From Adiantum capillus-veneris (lineage: Eukaryota; Streptophyta; Polypodiopsida; Polypodiales; Pteridaceae): 64,000 nucleotides of DNA. The stretch covers positions 171,181,240 through 171,245,239 of the forward strand of contig CM043944.1 of assembly GCA_014529385.2 (NCBI GenBank), given 5' to 3'. Of the stretch, positions 21,101 to 30,628 are shown piece after piece (position 1 is the stretch's first letter; each line of letters begins with the position of its first letter). Made by a program: the position numbers and the translations under genes. The notes under the pieces are model-generated. The model did no database searches and was not told the origin of the DNA. It was given only the letters and a program-made list of their open reading frames with translations.

Positions 21101-22360
21101 ATTGCTGCTCATCATGGTTGGAAAGTGCATCAGTTGGATATCAAAACTGCTTTTTTGAATGGTGATTTGCAGGAAGAAGTTTATGTAAGTCAACCAAGTG
21201 GTTTTGTTGTAAAAGGTCAAGAGCAAAAGGTATGTAGATTGCGTAAAGCTTTGTATGGTCTCAAACAGGCTCCAAGAGCATGGTATGAGAAGATACATAC
21301 TTATTTGATTGGCCAGGGATTTCAGAATAGTCCAACAGAAAGTACTTTGTATGTCAAAAAGAGAGATGGAGTTCTCATTATGCTAACACTTTATGTGGAT
21401 GATATGCTTCTTACAGGCAATACTGCAGATGAAATTGAAGCGTTTAAAGATGCTTTGAGAAAAACCTTTGAGATGTCTGATCTTGGTTTGCTACATTATT
21501 ACTTGGGTATTCAGTTTGTGCAATCAGAGGATGGCATATACATGTTGCAGGCAAAATATTTGCATAAAATTTTGGACAAGTTTGGTATGCAAAATTGTAA
21601 GCCAATCTCTACACCCGTAGAAACTGGATCAAAGTTGAGCATGCATGATGCTGGAGAAACTTTTGATGTACATACTTATGCAGCAGCGGTTGGTTGCTTG
21701 ATATATTTGGCAGGCAACACTCGTCCAGACATTCAATTTGGGGTTTCACAAGCAAGCAGATTTATGCACAGCCCAGGTATGCATCATTGGCAGGCTGTGA
21801 AGCGCATACTTCGTTACCTTTCAGGTACCCCTAATCTTGCCATGTTCTTTCCAAGGGGGGATATGTATGGAAAGCACAGTTCTATGCAGCTTCTTGGTTA
21901 CAGCGATTCAGATTGGGCTGGTGATTTTGACACACGACATTCCACAAGTGGCAATTGTTTTTTCTTGGGAAATGCATGTATATCTTGGCTAAGCAAGAAG
22001 CAACCCACAGTGGCTACATCAACTTGTGAAGCTGAGTACAGGGCAGCTTTCACGGCAACAGTTGATTGTGTATGGATACGCAGGTTATTGGCAGATCTTT
22101 GTGAGTGTCAACAGGCACCCACTACCATTTTCACTGACAGTCAGAGTGCTATGGCAGTTGCAAGGAATCCAGTATTTCATGCAAGAACAAAGCACATAGA
22201 GGTTCACTACCACTATGTCAGGGAAAGGCTACATGCAGGGGAGATCACACTAACTTACTGTCCTACACAGGATAACATTGCAGATCTATTTACGAAGGCG
22301 TTATCACGAGAAAAGTTTGAAGCTTTCCGAAAAGCTTTGGGCTTACTCTCATACACATGA
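18179..22360 (+). CDS. Copia Gag-Pol polyprotein, intact
   Basis: Single frame of 1,393 codons from the ATG at 18179 (MAQSTEKEIF); an in-frame ATG five codons earlier (18164) is possible but the later one gives the usual Copia gag start. Residues below count from 18164. Gag: LDGTNYSLW at 24-32 and UBN2-type core to about 215. CCHC knuckle 275-288. Protease DSG 348-350. Integrase zinc finger H485, H490, C519, C522; catalytic D550, D613, E649 (35 residues between the last two). RT: LDIKTAFLNG with D992 and YVDD with D1079/D1080, plus LYGLKQAPRAW. RNase H: D1248, E1289, D1325. The order protease-integrase-RT-RNase H defines Copia. The product is cut into the particle, protease, integrase and RT/RNase H that copy and insert the element. 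No defect is visible. Confidence 0.96.
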   Translation: MAQSTEKEIFGAFTSEDKLDGTNYSLWSFMAKNVLVGKGLWDYVSGDEVRPGSIAPATPGRGAAGGAGPSQVTPEQKRWDTKDAQAMAVIALTIKRTITPHIRSCRTSEDAWNTLQAMFGGRNAARIEFLKKQLDKIQMDEGDDIVEHLTKIRDLKEQLLSIDEVIPEKDLVSKTLNSLPPSYLTFQTSLTLSLRANPDPLHFEELVALLLQEDQSRKNKSLQVDGMDHALVVQNKNRGKESAHHSKSSAGQSSEKSKGDSDKSKKKGKCHYCKKPGHYISECKKRIAKEKKKESSLVVSASGDSSTAKEESANFVQDSYAFVVCSNFSAYSVDKTQMIWYFDSGASRHITSRKDLFCSLDAAPAGKKVTCANNASYPIKGVGKILITISDGSDLCLPDVLYVPGIKKNLLSVSSLAKNGLRVIFEDDRCVVRDRENGYSLITTGTLENGLFVLDRYEKQIQVCIAETKTQAMQDAELWHARFGHVSYGSLMTLQRHNMVHDLSLLEMPPRHVCEGCVLGKMHRFAFSQDGSVRATRKLQLVHSDVCGPMRTPSLGNSLYFVTFIDDFSRFCWVYPLKAKSDVFAVFQHYVAMVENETGCKVQTLRTDRGGEYMSGAFKDFLGKKGIKHQCTMPYTPQQNGVAERKNRSLMETARCMLKAKSLPHKLWMEAVACAAHVLNRCPTRALKTITAYEAWYDKKPSVSYLRVFGCLAYAHIPQQLRGKLDDKAIKCIFVGYSSGSKGYRLYNPATNKIFESRDVIFAETTAQPMVAFDVPHMQTHDVFEGLLPSFVENQDSQQVDNLDQSFDQHVTPHNVEEIVREEQEVLREERTLPKWVQKTLQDSKLDAPLPRKTRAGTTFGREQVDLACFSTLCDADEPDSFEQALECVQWKDAMQQEIDSIHKNHTWDLVDLPTGKKPIGTKWVFKVKRKQDGTVDRYKARLVAKGYAQQKGIDYDETFAPTSRASTVRSLVAIAAHHGWKVHQLDIKTAFLNGDLQEEVYVSQPSGFVVKGQEQKVCRLRKALYGLKQAPRAWYEKIHTYLIGQGFQNSPTESTLYVKKRDGVLIMLTLYVDDMLLTGNTADEIEAFKDALRKTFEMSDLGLLHYYLGIQFVQSEDGIYMLQAKYLHKILDKFGMQNCKPISTPVETGSKLSMHDAGETFDVHTYAAAVGCLIYLAGNTRPDIQFGVSQASRFMHSPGMHHWQAVKRILRYLSGTPNLAMFFPRGDMYGKHSSMQLLGYSDSDWAGDFDTRHSTSGNCFFLGNACISWLSKKQPTVATSTCEAEYRAAFTATVDCVWIRRLLADLCECQQAPTTIFTDSQSAMAVARNPVFHARTKHIEVHYHYVRERLHAGEITLTYCPTQDNIADLFTKALSREKFEAFRKALGLLSYT

Positions 22361-22396
22361 TGATCTGCTACCTTGTACGGATTCACACTATCACTA

Positions 22397-22407
22397 CAGG
22401 GGGGATT
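22397..22407 (+). promoter_or_regulatory. Polypurine tract of the nested Copia element
   Basis: CAGGGGGGATT directly before the 3' LTR, 37 bases after the polyprotein stop. Confidence 0.9.
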
Positions 22408-22692
22408 TGTAGACATGTAGTAGTGTTAGTGTGTATATGCGCTTCACCAGGGGCACTTTTCTCCCACTGGGTTTTTCCCCCTGGACATCTGGTGTGAAAG
22501 GACACCTTATCTCTTAGGGTTTCATATAAGCTTTGTAGCTCTGAGTTTGTATATACACAATTATTATTATTCCAATACAGAGAGAGAGACTACAGAGATC
22601 TCGTACACAAGCTCTGTGTCTTCTCCTTCTCCATCTTCTTCCTACTCTGAGTTGCTGTCTTCCTTCTGTTTCCTGTTTCATCATCTTCAACA
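22408..22692 (+). mobile_element. 3' LTR of the nested Copia element
   Basis: 285 bp; no difference from the 5' LTR was found by eye. Confidence 0.96.
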
Positions 22693-22697
22693 TAGGC

Positions 22698-24216
22698 ATA
22701 GGTCCACACAAATCACTATGAACACGTGCCAACTGTGTATCTCTTCTACTGCTTCTATGCTTATGTGGCTGCTGTGTTTGCTTACCATACAGACAATGTT
22801 CACAGAATTCAAAATCATTAAACCAGAACGAGACAAGATTTCCATTCCCTTCTTGGACATATGTCCTAACCGGCTATGCCACAAAGAAACGTTCGGCTGC
22901 TCGGTTACATTGATTACATTTTTAGAGACATTTGATACATAAATCATGTAAAGTCCTCCAGACTTTACTCCATGTGCTACTGTCATAGAACCCTTGGATA
23001 TCTTCCACATGTTCTGTCCAAAAGTGGTGATGTAGCCAGCATCATCAAGTAAGCATGTGCTGATCAAGCTCTTTGTAATTGTGGGAACATGTCTCACATT
23101 CTTCAGCGTGAAAGAAGAGCCATTCTGAAACTTCAATTGAACATCTCCAACACCTAAGATCTCACATGTCTGCCCATTTCCTAGCCGAACATGATCTTTA
23201 GTGGTCACATAAGAGGTAAACCACTCCTTGTTTGGAGACACATGAAGTGATGCCCCTGAGTCTATAATCGAGTCACTCAATGCATGTCCATCAGATGCTG
23301 TAAGAAGAGCTGAGTCCATTGTATTCTTCAAGAAGTAGATGTCTCCTGACACTAGACTGTCATCCTCTGCAACAGTGTTTGTCACATTTATTTCTTGAAT
23401 CTTCAATGAGGACTTGTTCTTCTCACCATGGTCTTCAGCTTTCTCTTTGCCTTTTTCTACTTTCCATTCTCTACAGTCTCTTTTCATGTGACCCTTCTTG
23501 CCACAATGGTAGCATTCTATGTCACTCTTGCCTTTAGCACTGCGGGAATTGCTACGAGACTGATTCCTCTTTCCACCTTTGTCCTTTTCTTTGGTCCTTC
23601 CCCTGACAACTAAGGCTGTTCCTTTGCCTTTGTCCATTGTCTTTCTGTTGGTTTCTTCAGTAAGCAAACTGCCTTCTACACCTGCTATGGTCAAACCATC
23701 TGGAGGTGCAGAATTACTCAAAGTTGTGCGAAAAGTGTCCCAACTTTTCGGCAATGTGATCAACAGGAACATAGCTCTAATAGGTTCATCAAACTTGACA
23801 CCTTGAGCTGACAACTGACTGTAGATGGTGTTGAATTCATTCAGATGATTGGACATAGGTGTCCCTTCTTTCATCTTCAAGTCAACAAGTTTCTTAAGCC
23901 AGTATACTTGTGAAGCTGCACTCTGCTTCTCATAAAGATCACTCAACTTTGTCCATGCTTCATAAGCCGACATCTCGTCTGCTACATTGAAGTAAACGCT
24001 TTCTACCAAAGTCAGCATAATGGTAGAAAGTGTCAATTCATCCATTTCTCTCCATTCATCTTCATCCATATCTTCTGGTTTTATCCCCTTGAGCTTTATA
24101 TGTTTTATCTGCTTCTTTTGTACCAACACGTGCCAAATCTGCTTCTTCCACAAGGGGAAATTGGTTCCATCCAGCTTTTTGATATTGTAAAGAGCAGTGT
24201 CCTGTGATCCAGCCAT
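22698..24216 (-). pseudogene. Outer Copia gag, protease and integrase N-terminus
   Basis: ATG at 24216 opens a 509-codon frame. Residues 11-27 hold the LDGTNFPLWK gag start, 81-160 the UBN2-type gag core, 235-248 the CCHC knuckle CYHCGKKGHMKRDC, 319-321 the protease DSG, and 447/452 the two His of the integrase zinc finger (LWHSRLGHM). A frameshift near 22810 displaces the following Cys pair and the HSDLCGPM motif into another frame. The last codons of the track-length frame run into the nested LTR. Gag forms the particle and the DSG aspartate is the protease catalytic residue. Confidence 0.9.
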
Positions 24217-25286
24217 AGCTACGCTTCACAGTAGTTTACTTTCCTGGGAAAAATTCGGCAGAGTTTCCCCTCTGAACCAATATCAACTTGTCAAATGAAC
24301 CAAGAAAGCTTTAGATTCTGCAGAAATTTTGGCAGAGTCTCCTTTGTAAAATGGCTCTGGTGTACTAAAAAACAGACCAAAAACAGCTCAAAAAACCACT
24401 ATCTCTCTAACACTGTAAGATGTGGGTAAACCTATCCTGCACCTGTACTGTCTCTCACTGTCGTGTCACTGTCCTGTAAGCATAGACTGCGACAATGCCT
24501 CAACGGCAATAAAGCAAAGATGCAATCCCAACTGTCTAACTCACAATCAATACATCCTAGCTGCCTATCTAAGGGTGCTCGAGGGATCGCTCCAAGACCT
24601 GTATCACCGAAAGGATCTCAACATTCGAGAATCCCCCAGCTCAATAAAACCTCACTCGACCCTCAGCAAAGGCTGCAGTAAATCTAACAGTACATAGACT
24701 TCCCACAAAGTCATACATCCACAAATTTTCCATTGTATGCTGTAACCGTTGCAGCAGTTGTTTGCTGCGTGACTCACAGCCAGCAAACCCTCAACAGACA
24801 TACATCATCTCTGACAATACATCCCATGTGGAAGTACCTACAATGTCAAGATGAAATCTGGAATATCAAGCAGCAAACACAAGCTACTTGATGAACTAGT
24901 GGATGTCGCCTACAGTCTGTGTGTAGGTGCGCCCGTGTCGTATGTGACATGCCTCCAAGAACTGTGAGCCGTCCTTCGTTGTGTAGACAACCACAAATCA
25001 GCACTTTGGAAGTGCAGATATCCTCAGCACTTGCAGTCGTAGGCCGAAACCCCAAATTTGTAGTCGGATCTGCACCCGCCAAGACCACGTAGTCAAAAAT
25101 GGCCTGCGCAGAGCTTTGTCGAAGCCGAACGGTGGCCGAGATGACCTCAGAATGAAATTCTGAGAACACCAAGCCCTAGGGGCTTTCCCATAGGATTTGG
25201 GGCCGTGTCTTCGCCTGTTGAATCTCACTCCAATCTGAGCAGGTGACTCTGGCTACCTGCAAATGCTGCCCCGAGCCTCGATCTGA
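24217..25286 (-). other. 5' leader of the outer Copia element
   Basis: About 1.07 kb between primer binding site and gag ATG with no conserved ORF. Long for a Copia leader. Confidence 0.7.
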
Positions 25287-25298
25287 GCTCTGATACCA
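25287..25298 (-). promoter_or_regulatory. Primer binding site of the outer Copia element
   Basis: Minus strand TGGTATCAGAGC, exact tRNA-iMet type, two bases from the LTR. Confidence 0.92.
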
Positions 25299-25300
25299 GT

Positions 25301-25492
25301 TGAAGGAGTACGAGCGGAAGTGTGACGCGAGAGAGAGTGCGAGAAGAAGAGCACGACGATATGGTGAACTCGCTCTACTGTAATGTGTAGAGCATAGTGA
25401 GTTCTTATTAGGTTTTAACAAAAGAATATGTGTACATACCTAGCGGCCCGCCCACTTACCTGGGCGACCACATTGGGCTTTATATCCCAACA
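25301..25492 (-). mobile_element. 5' LTR of the outer Copia element
   Basis: 192 bp, TGAAGGAGTACGAG to ATCCCAACA, followed by the TTTTG target duplication. Confidence 0.93.
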
Positions 25493-26312
25493 TTTTGGCA
25501 ATAGGGCAAACCATAAAGCTTGTACACAATGCATATGCATTGTGGGAAAATTGTATGGCTTGTCGTATTGCCAAACAACTTGCCATTGTGTTGTTTTTAG
25601 GACTGCTTAGCTATTTTAGGGCTTGAAAACCACTTGCGGACATAAAAACAACACAATGCCAAGTTGTTGGCAATACGGAAAGCCATATGCCTTGTGGGAA
25701 AGCTTTATGGCTTGCCGTATTGCCAAATGGATCACCATTGTGTTGTTTTTAGGAACACGAGGCAATTTTAGCGCTTAAAAATCGCTCGCAAACATATAGA
25801 CAACACCATGGCGAGCCGTTTGGCAATATCCTAAGCCATAAAGCTTTCCCACAATGCATATGCATTGTAAGCAAGATCTATGAATTTTCGTATTGCCAAA
25901 TGGCTTGCCATTGTGTTGTTTTTAGGGTCGCTTAGCTATTTTAGGATTTGAAAACCGCTTGCACACATATAGAAAACACAATGGCGAGCCATTTGCCAAT
26001 ACATCCAGCCATAGAGCTTGCCCACAACGCATATGCATTGTGGGCAAGCTCTATGGCTTGCTGTATTGCCAAACGGCTCGCCATGGTGTTATTTTCAGGG
26101 CCGCTTAGCTATTTTAGGACTTGAAAATCGCTCACGGATATATAAACAACACAATGGTGAGCTATTGGCAATACGGAAAGCCATAGAGCTTGCCCACAAT
26201 GCATATGCGTTGTGGGTAAGCTTTATGGCTTGCCGTATTGACAAACGGATCGCCATTGTGTTGTTTTTAATATGCGATGTGGGTAAGCTCTATGGCTTGC
26301 CGTATTGTCGAA
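25493..26312. repeat. Palindromic 172-bp satellite, right block
   Basis: Unit starts at 25648, 25800, 25973 and 26146 (periods 152, 173, 173). Same palindrome as 14331-14868. The best arms run about 58 bp each side of ATGCATATGCAT at about 26033 and 26200. Confidence 0.88.
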
Positions 26313-26315
26313 CAC

Positions 26316-26590
26316 AGTTTAACCTAACCTAACCCAACATATAGCTTAACCTAACCTAATGTAACCTAACCTAACGTAGCTTGACCTAACGTAGATTAAC
26401 TTAACATAACCTAATGATAACCTAAATTAACTTAACGTAGCTTAACCTAACCTAACCTAATATAACCTAACCTAACATAGCTTAACTTAATCTAACCTAA
26501 CGTATAAGATAACCTAACCTAACGTACAAGATACCCTAACCTAACCTAATCTAACTTAACTTTTAACCTAAACTTAACCTAAAACATAAA
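26316..26590. repeat. CCTAA-type array
   Basis: Degenerate TAACCTAACCTAA with CTTAACGTAG-like variants; same strand orientation as the arrays on the other side of the palindromic satellite. Confidence 0.85.
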
Positions 26591-27099
26591 CCCCATCAAT
26601 TGCATAATTTCAAAAACGACATAATTCAAAACGAAATTTCTTCAAAACAAGATTTTTTCATAAACAAAAACAATTTTTTTTCATAATTTAAGATGAAATT
26701 TCACATCACAAACCGTAATTTCTTTTAAAGCATGAAATTTTCTTTTATTAATATACAAATTAATTTAAATAAATTTAATATGGATTTTAAAGGTTTGAGC
26801 AATCACATTCGTCCTATTTGAGCAATGACAGTTGTTGTAAAAGTCATGGAGCCTACAAAAACGCACACACAAACACAAAGTTAAACCCTAAACCCTAAAT
26901 CTACAAGTAAACATGAAAACAATCTCACCTTAGTGTTATGGGCTAACCCACAAGCAAGATTAGCACTTCCGACAGCTTGTTTCGCCCCAGATCTATGAGA
27001 GATGAGGAAGAAGAGGAGCTTGAGAAAACGTGCAAGAAGAAGAGAAATGCACAGAGAAAGCCTGCGGTTTCGTTTTTTGCAGGTGTCGTCAGTACAAAA
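26591..27099. other. AT-rich spacer, no gene
   Basis: Very AT-rich with a short plant-type AACCCTAAACCCTAAA run at about 26883. A frame at 26977-27306 is low-complexity and lies in the transposon end described next. Confidence 0.45.
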
Positions 27100-27308
27100 A
27101 TCAGCTTAGGCGTCGGAATAGCCGTCGGAGCAAGCGTCGGAAAGAGCATGCGCGCTAACGTCGGAACAGGTGCCGGAACAAGCGTCGGACATTTGAAAGT
27201 CAAATTTTTAAAAAACTTTATCTCCCTCCATGCATACACACATATATACCGACGCCCGCCAGTGACGCCGGTAATGTGGCGCCAGAATTTAAGTGACCTC
27301 TTGTAGTG
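27100..27308 (-). mobile_element. Lone CACTA-type DNA transposon end
   Basis: The minus strand starting at 27308 reads CACTACAAGAGG, the standard CACTA terminus, followed inward by GC-rich GGCGTCACTGGCGGGCGTCGG and repeated TCCGACG motifs (27105-27190), which fit subterminal repeats of CACTA elements. No partner end was found to the left, so it is truncated or disrupted. Confidence 0.5.
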
Positions 27309-27359
27309 CTTATGTGTTTACTGCTGATCTGGAATGTTTTAGGTCAAGCTTTCACTATG

Positions 27360-28790
27360 GGTACATGGATCGCGATCATGTTTGGAGCCCAAATTGACTT
27401 CTCTTGGTACCATCAGATTCAACATGATTAGTAGGTCCTATGGTGTCAATTTTTTTGAAAATGGACCTCTGGATTGAAAGTTAGGTCAATTCTGACACTT
27501 TGTCAGAGTACTTGGCAGTTCTGGCCTTTTGGTATCAAAATTAACTTTTGAAAAGATCACTAGACTCCTTGTGATGTCCTCTAGCTATGGTGCAAGTTTG
27601 GTATCAGTATGTGACAAAGGAACATGGATCGCGGTCCATGTACATCTGTGTCAGATGGTGATGAAACTTGACTCACAGCTTGCCCTTGGTCTCTTGATCC
27701 CTACTATATGGTTTTTATGTGATTTGGATCACTTTAGGTAAAGCAAAAGTCAATTCACAGGTCCGTTTTATGGGTTTCACCTTGAACTTCTTTTGACTCT
27801 TTTCACCCACTTTTTGAACTTTTTTGATATAAATTCATTGGGGACTTTTGTTCACGATGGTCTCTGCTACAGGCTAGAGAAGTTTCTCTCCAAAAATTTC
27901 TCGGGGGTACATGGATCGTGATCCACGTTCCACCGATTTTGAATCTGAATTTTGATGTCCTGATAGCTTAAGATCTTTGTAGCTTGCTCCACAAAGAATT
28001 TCTGGATTTGGAGCGGTTTTGCCCAACCAAAACTAACTTCTACAGCCCGTTGTGATAGTTTTGACAATGCTCTTTTGACCACTTTTTACAACTTTTTTTG
28101 CATATAGTTCTTTTGGGAAAGTTGTTCCAAATGATACCAGCTACCTACTGTTCAAATCTCAGCCAAACTTCTTTTATGAGGTACATGGATCGCGATCCAT
28201 GTTCCATCACATCCGAACTCCAAATTTGGCCTGATGACTACTTGCAGTGTCAGCAGTCTACTCCACCACTTCTTTTTGAATTTGGACAACTTTTTCCAAG
28301 TCAAAAGTGAGTTTTTATGTTTGCCTTGCGGTTTTTGGCTATCTCGCAGAATTTTTGGTGTTTTGACCAAGTTTTTTAAAGTTTTTGCTATGGTCCCTTT
28401 TGGCAAAGTTGTTCCACTAGTTATAAGGTATGTACTTGTCAAATATTATCCCCAAATGTCATAAGGTAAATGGATCGCGATCCATGTTTGGCAGCATTTT
28501 TTCATGAATATTGTTATGCAGGTTCTCTATTCCCTATAGAAGCCAGATCTCACCCCTTTTTGAATTTGGATCCCAAAAAGTTTTAAAAACCCCAAATTTT
28601 GTGTCTACATTGCTTATTTTGCTGTTTATTTCCTAACAGCCAATTTTGATGTGATTTTTGAGTTTTTCTTTCAAGCAAACTTGACGAGAGCAATGTCCCA
28701 TTGATGCTCACTGTGACTGGTCACTTTTCTGCAAAATTGGTCTCTGGGGTACATGGATCGCAATCCATGTTCCTCCACAGAATCTGGTCA
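27360..28790. repeat. Six tandem units of about 280 bp, each with a 20-bp palindrome
   Basis: GTACATGGATCGCGATCCATG or a close variant occurs at 27361, 27620, 27907, 28181, 28465 and 28749 (steps 259-287). At 28183-28202 it is a perfect palindrome, ACATGGATCGCGATCCATGT. Sequence between shows repeated blocks such as TTTTTGAACTTTTTT and AAGTTGTTCCA. It lies where the leader of the LTR element at 28890 would be. Confidence 0.85.
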
Positions 28791-28875
28791 AACTTTTTAG
28801 ATTGCTTCTAGAAAGTCTGCTGATGCCCTTGATCCACAAATTTTTGAATTATGAATCTAGCTAGCACAACCTGGA

Positions 28876-28887
28876 GCTCTGATTCCA
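28876..28887 (-). promoter_or_regulatory. Primer binding site
   Basis: Minus strand TGGAATCAGAGC, one mismatch from the iMet type, two bases from the LTR at 28890. Confidence 0.7.
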
Positions 28888-28889
28888 CT

Positions 28890-29222
28890 TGATGGGAATG
28901 GGATCGTGTTAGCCAGGGTTGATGAAAGAGAAACATCGTGCACACAAGTGAGTGTGTGTAAGCTAGATTATCACTCAAGCGAATTAGGCTCCAAGATGAA
29001 TTAAATTGGACTCATAAACACGATCTTGAGTAGTTACTAAGCCATCACAAGCTCACCATAAACAAGAGAGAGAGATGTAATGCAAAATCGAATGGATTTG
29101 CTTATTCATAAAATGAGCTTTAAGTAGCTCTACAACCTTGCACCACTACATGTGGGATAATTCCTCCTCTTCTCTCATTGACTCATATTTTAGTGACTCT
29201 AGGAAAAAGCTCACACCTAACA
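28890..29222 (-). mobile_element. 5' LTR related to 9745-10077
   Basis: Plus-strand TGATGGGAATGG to CACACCTAACA, about 333 bp, paired by similarity with 9745-10077. The right edge is taken where the two copies stop matching. The internal region to its left has no coding sequence. Confidence 0.65.
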
Positions 29223-30102
29223 GTGTGTGTTCCCTTTGCCCTACTTGTGATGCATACTCAACTTCTGCTCTATCCCTTGGGCTTTGCGTGTACTTGGCCC
29301 CTATTCCCAGCCCAACTATGCCATGCCCTTGAGTTCTTCACTGCTTGTTACAAAGCCACCCTTGGCACTACAAGTCTATTCCAGTGGTGTAACCTAGAAA
29401 CAACCTCTTTGACCGCTTACTACCCACGACACTCTGCCTCTTGTTCTCTAGCACTAAGCAAGTGGCTCTAAATATGCCCCCCCCCCCCCGCCATCTTTGA
29501 TTCTATTTCTCTACCCCTCGTTCTGGTTCCAACTGCGTGGTCGTCAACCCATCTCTGTCCGCCTCCCATCTTGAACGCATATATAGAGAGACAAAGTTGG
29601 TTGCTTTGTTGAGTCTCACCAAGTATAGCACCCTTGTTGTGTCACAACAGAGCACACTCCAACAGATAAACATGACCATGAATGATGTCGAATAGACAAG
29701 CAAATAGGCACGAGAGACGAATCAAGAAGTCACAAAGTAAAATGCTGAACACTGCTTATAACTTATAAGGTAAGGAAAGTTCTTAAATCTTGAAACAATG
29801 ATGATAAGTTAAGCTCTATATCTCTTGCCCTTTGAGCAAGCCAAAAACTAGCTCGTCTGCTGTGATGAATATGACTCATGAGTCTCCTCTCCATCATTAG
29901 TGGCCATGTGAATATATTTGCTTGTCTTTGTAATGAGTATCTTCTGTCTCCACAAACCAATCAAAAAGTTGTGCATTTTTTCAAAATAACCTCCCATTTT
30001 TCATAAGCAAAAACGGGGCATACTAAGGCCTTACCCCTTACGCATGTAAAATTTTGTCTTAAAAACGGGAAGAATCTTTGGTGACTAATTAGAGGAAGGG
30101 GA
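29223..30102. other. No recognisable gene; poly-C tract
   Basis: Includes a run of 13 C at 29477-29489. ORFs on both strands are short and unlike known proteins. This would be the upstream region of the RGLG-like exon. Confidence 0.4.
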
Positions 30103-30560
30103 AAATTACCAAAATGCCCCTCTAATTTGCAAAAATCCCCAAAAGACCCCTCAAATTTAAAAAAACTCCCAAAGTACCCCTAATATTTTGTCATAAATTC
30201 CCAGAATGCCCTTCAATTTTTTTGAAATTCCCAAAATACCCGTTGTTGTGAGATTAAATTTCTTCAAAGATAGAAAAAAATGTAGGTTTTCATAAGAAGA
30301 CTGATTGTCTATCAATACAAGATGATAAAACTAGAATTTTTGAGTTGGTTACGTAGGCTTTGGAGATGAATTGCTTCATTAATTTTTGATATAATTTCCT
30401 TTTTCGCAACGTAATCTGTGACAAATTACATGCTAAGCATTAAAAAAACGGATCTCAATTGTAAAAAAGGAATAAAGATTAGAAAATCTTGAACAATCCA
30501 AGCAAAATAGATAAAGGGTATTTTGGAAAATTTTGAAACTAGATGGGTATTTTAGGAATC
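30103..30560. repeat. Inverted CCAAAATGCCCC repeats around an AT-rich core
   Basis: Five imperfect units of about 30 bp (AAATTCCCAAAATGCCCCTC-like) at 30103-30240 point right; two inverted units (GGGTATTTTGGAAAATTTTG, GATGGGTATTTTAGGAAT) lie at 30515-30560. Together they could be the termini of a non-autonomous DNA transposon. Confidence 0.45.
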
Positions 30561-30628
30561 TCCTGCCTAGTCTGGCGTGTCGTAGAGTGCAGGTTGATAA
30601 CGCAGTGTTAGAAAATCGCACGTTGAAC

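Larger units (their letters stand above)
17495..22692 (+). mobile_element. Complete nested Copia retrotransposon, probably young
   Basis: 5198 bp flanked by the target duplication TAGGC (17490-17494 and 22693-22697). The two 285-bp LTRs appear identical by eye, the primer binding site and polypurine tract are in place, and one intact polyprotein fills the interior. Everything needed for autonomous movement is visible. It lies in the integrase gene of the outer element. Confidence 0.96.
14869..25492 (-). mobile_element. Copia retrotransposon, decayed, carrying a nested Copia
   Basis: Flanked by the 5-bp duplication TTTTG (14864-14868 and 25493-25497). Two 192-bp LTRs differ at about 8 sites (near 96 percent identity). 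Primer binding site, gag, protease, integrase, RT and RNase H follow in Copia order on the minus strand. Without the nested element it is about 5.4 kb. It interrupts a satellite unit: joining the flanks restores a unit of about 173 bp. Confidence 0.93.

Noticed and set aside
27360-28790. CRISPR-like array because of regularly spaced palindromes
   Set aside because: The spacing is about 280 bp, the intervening sequence is itself repeated, and the genome is a plant nuclear one.
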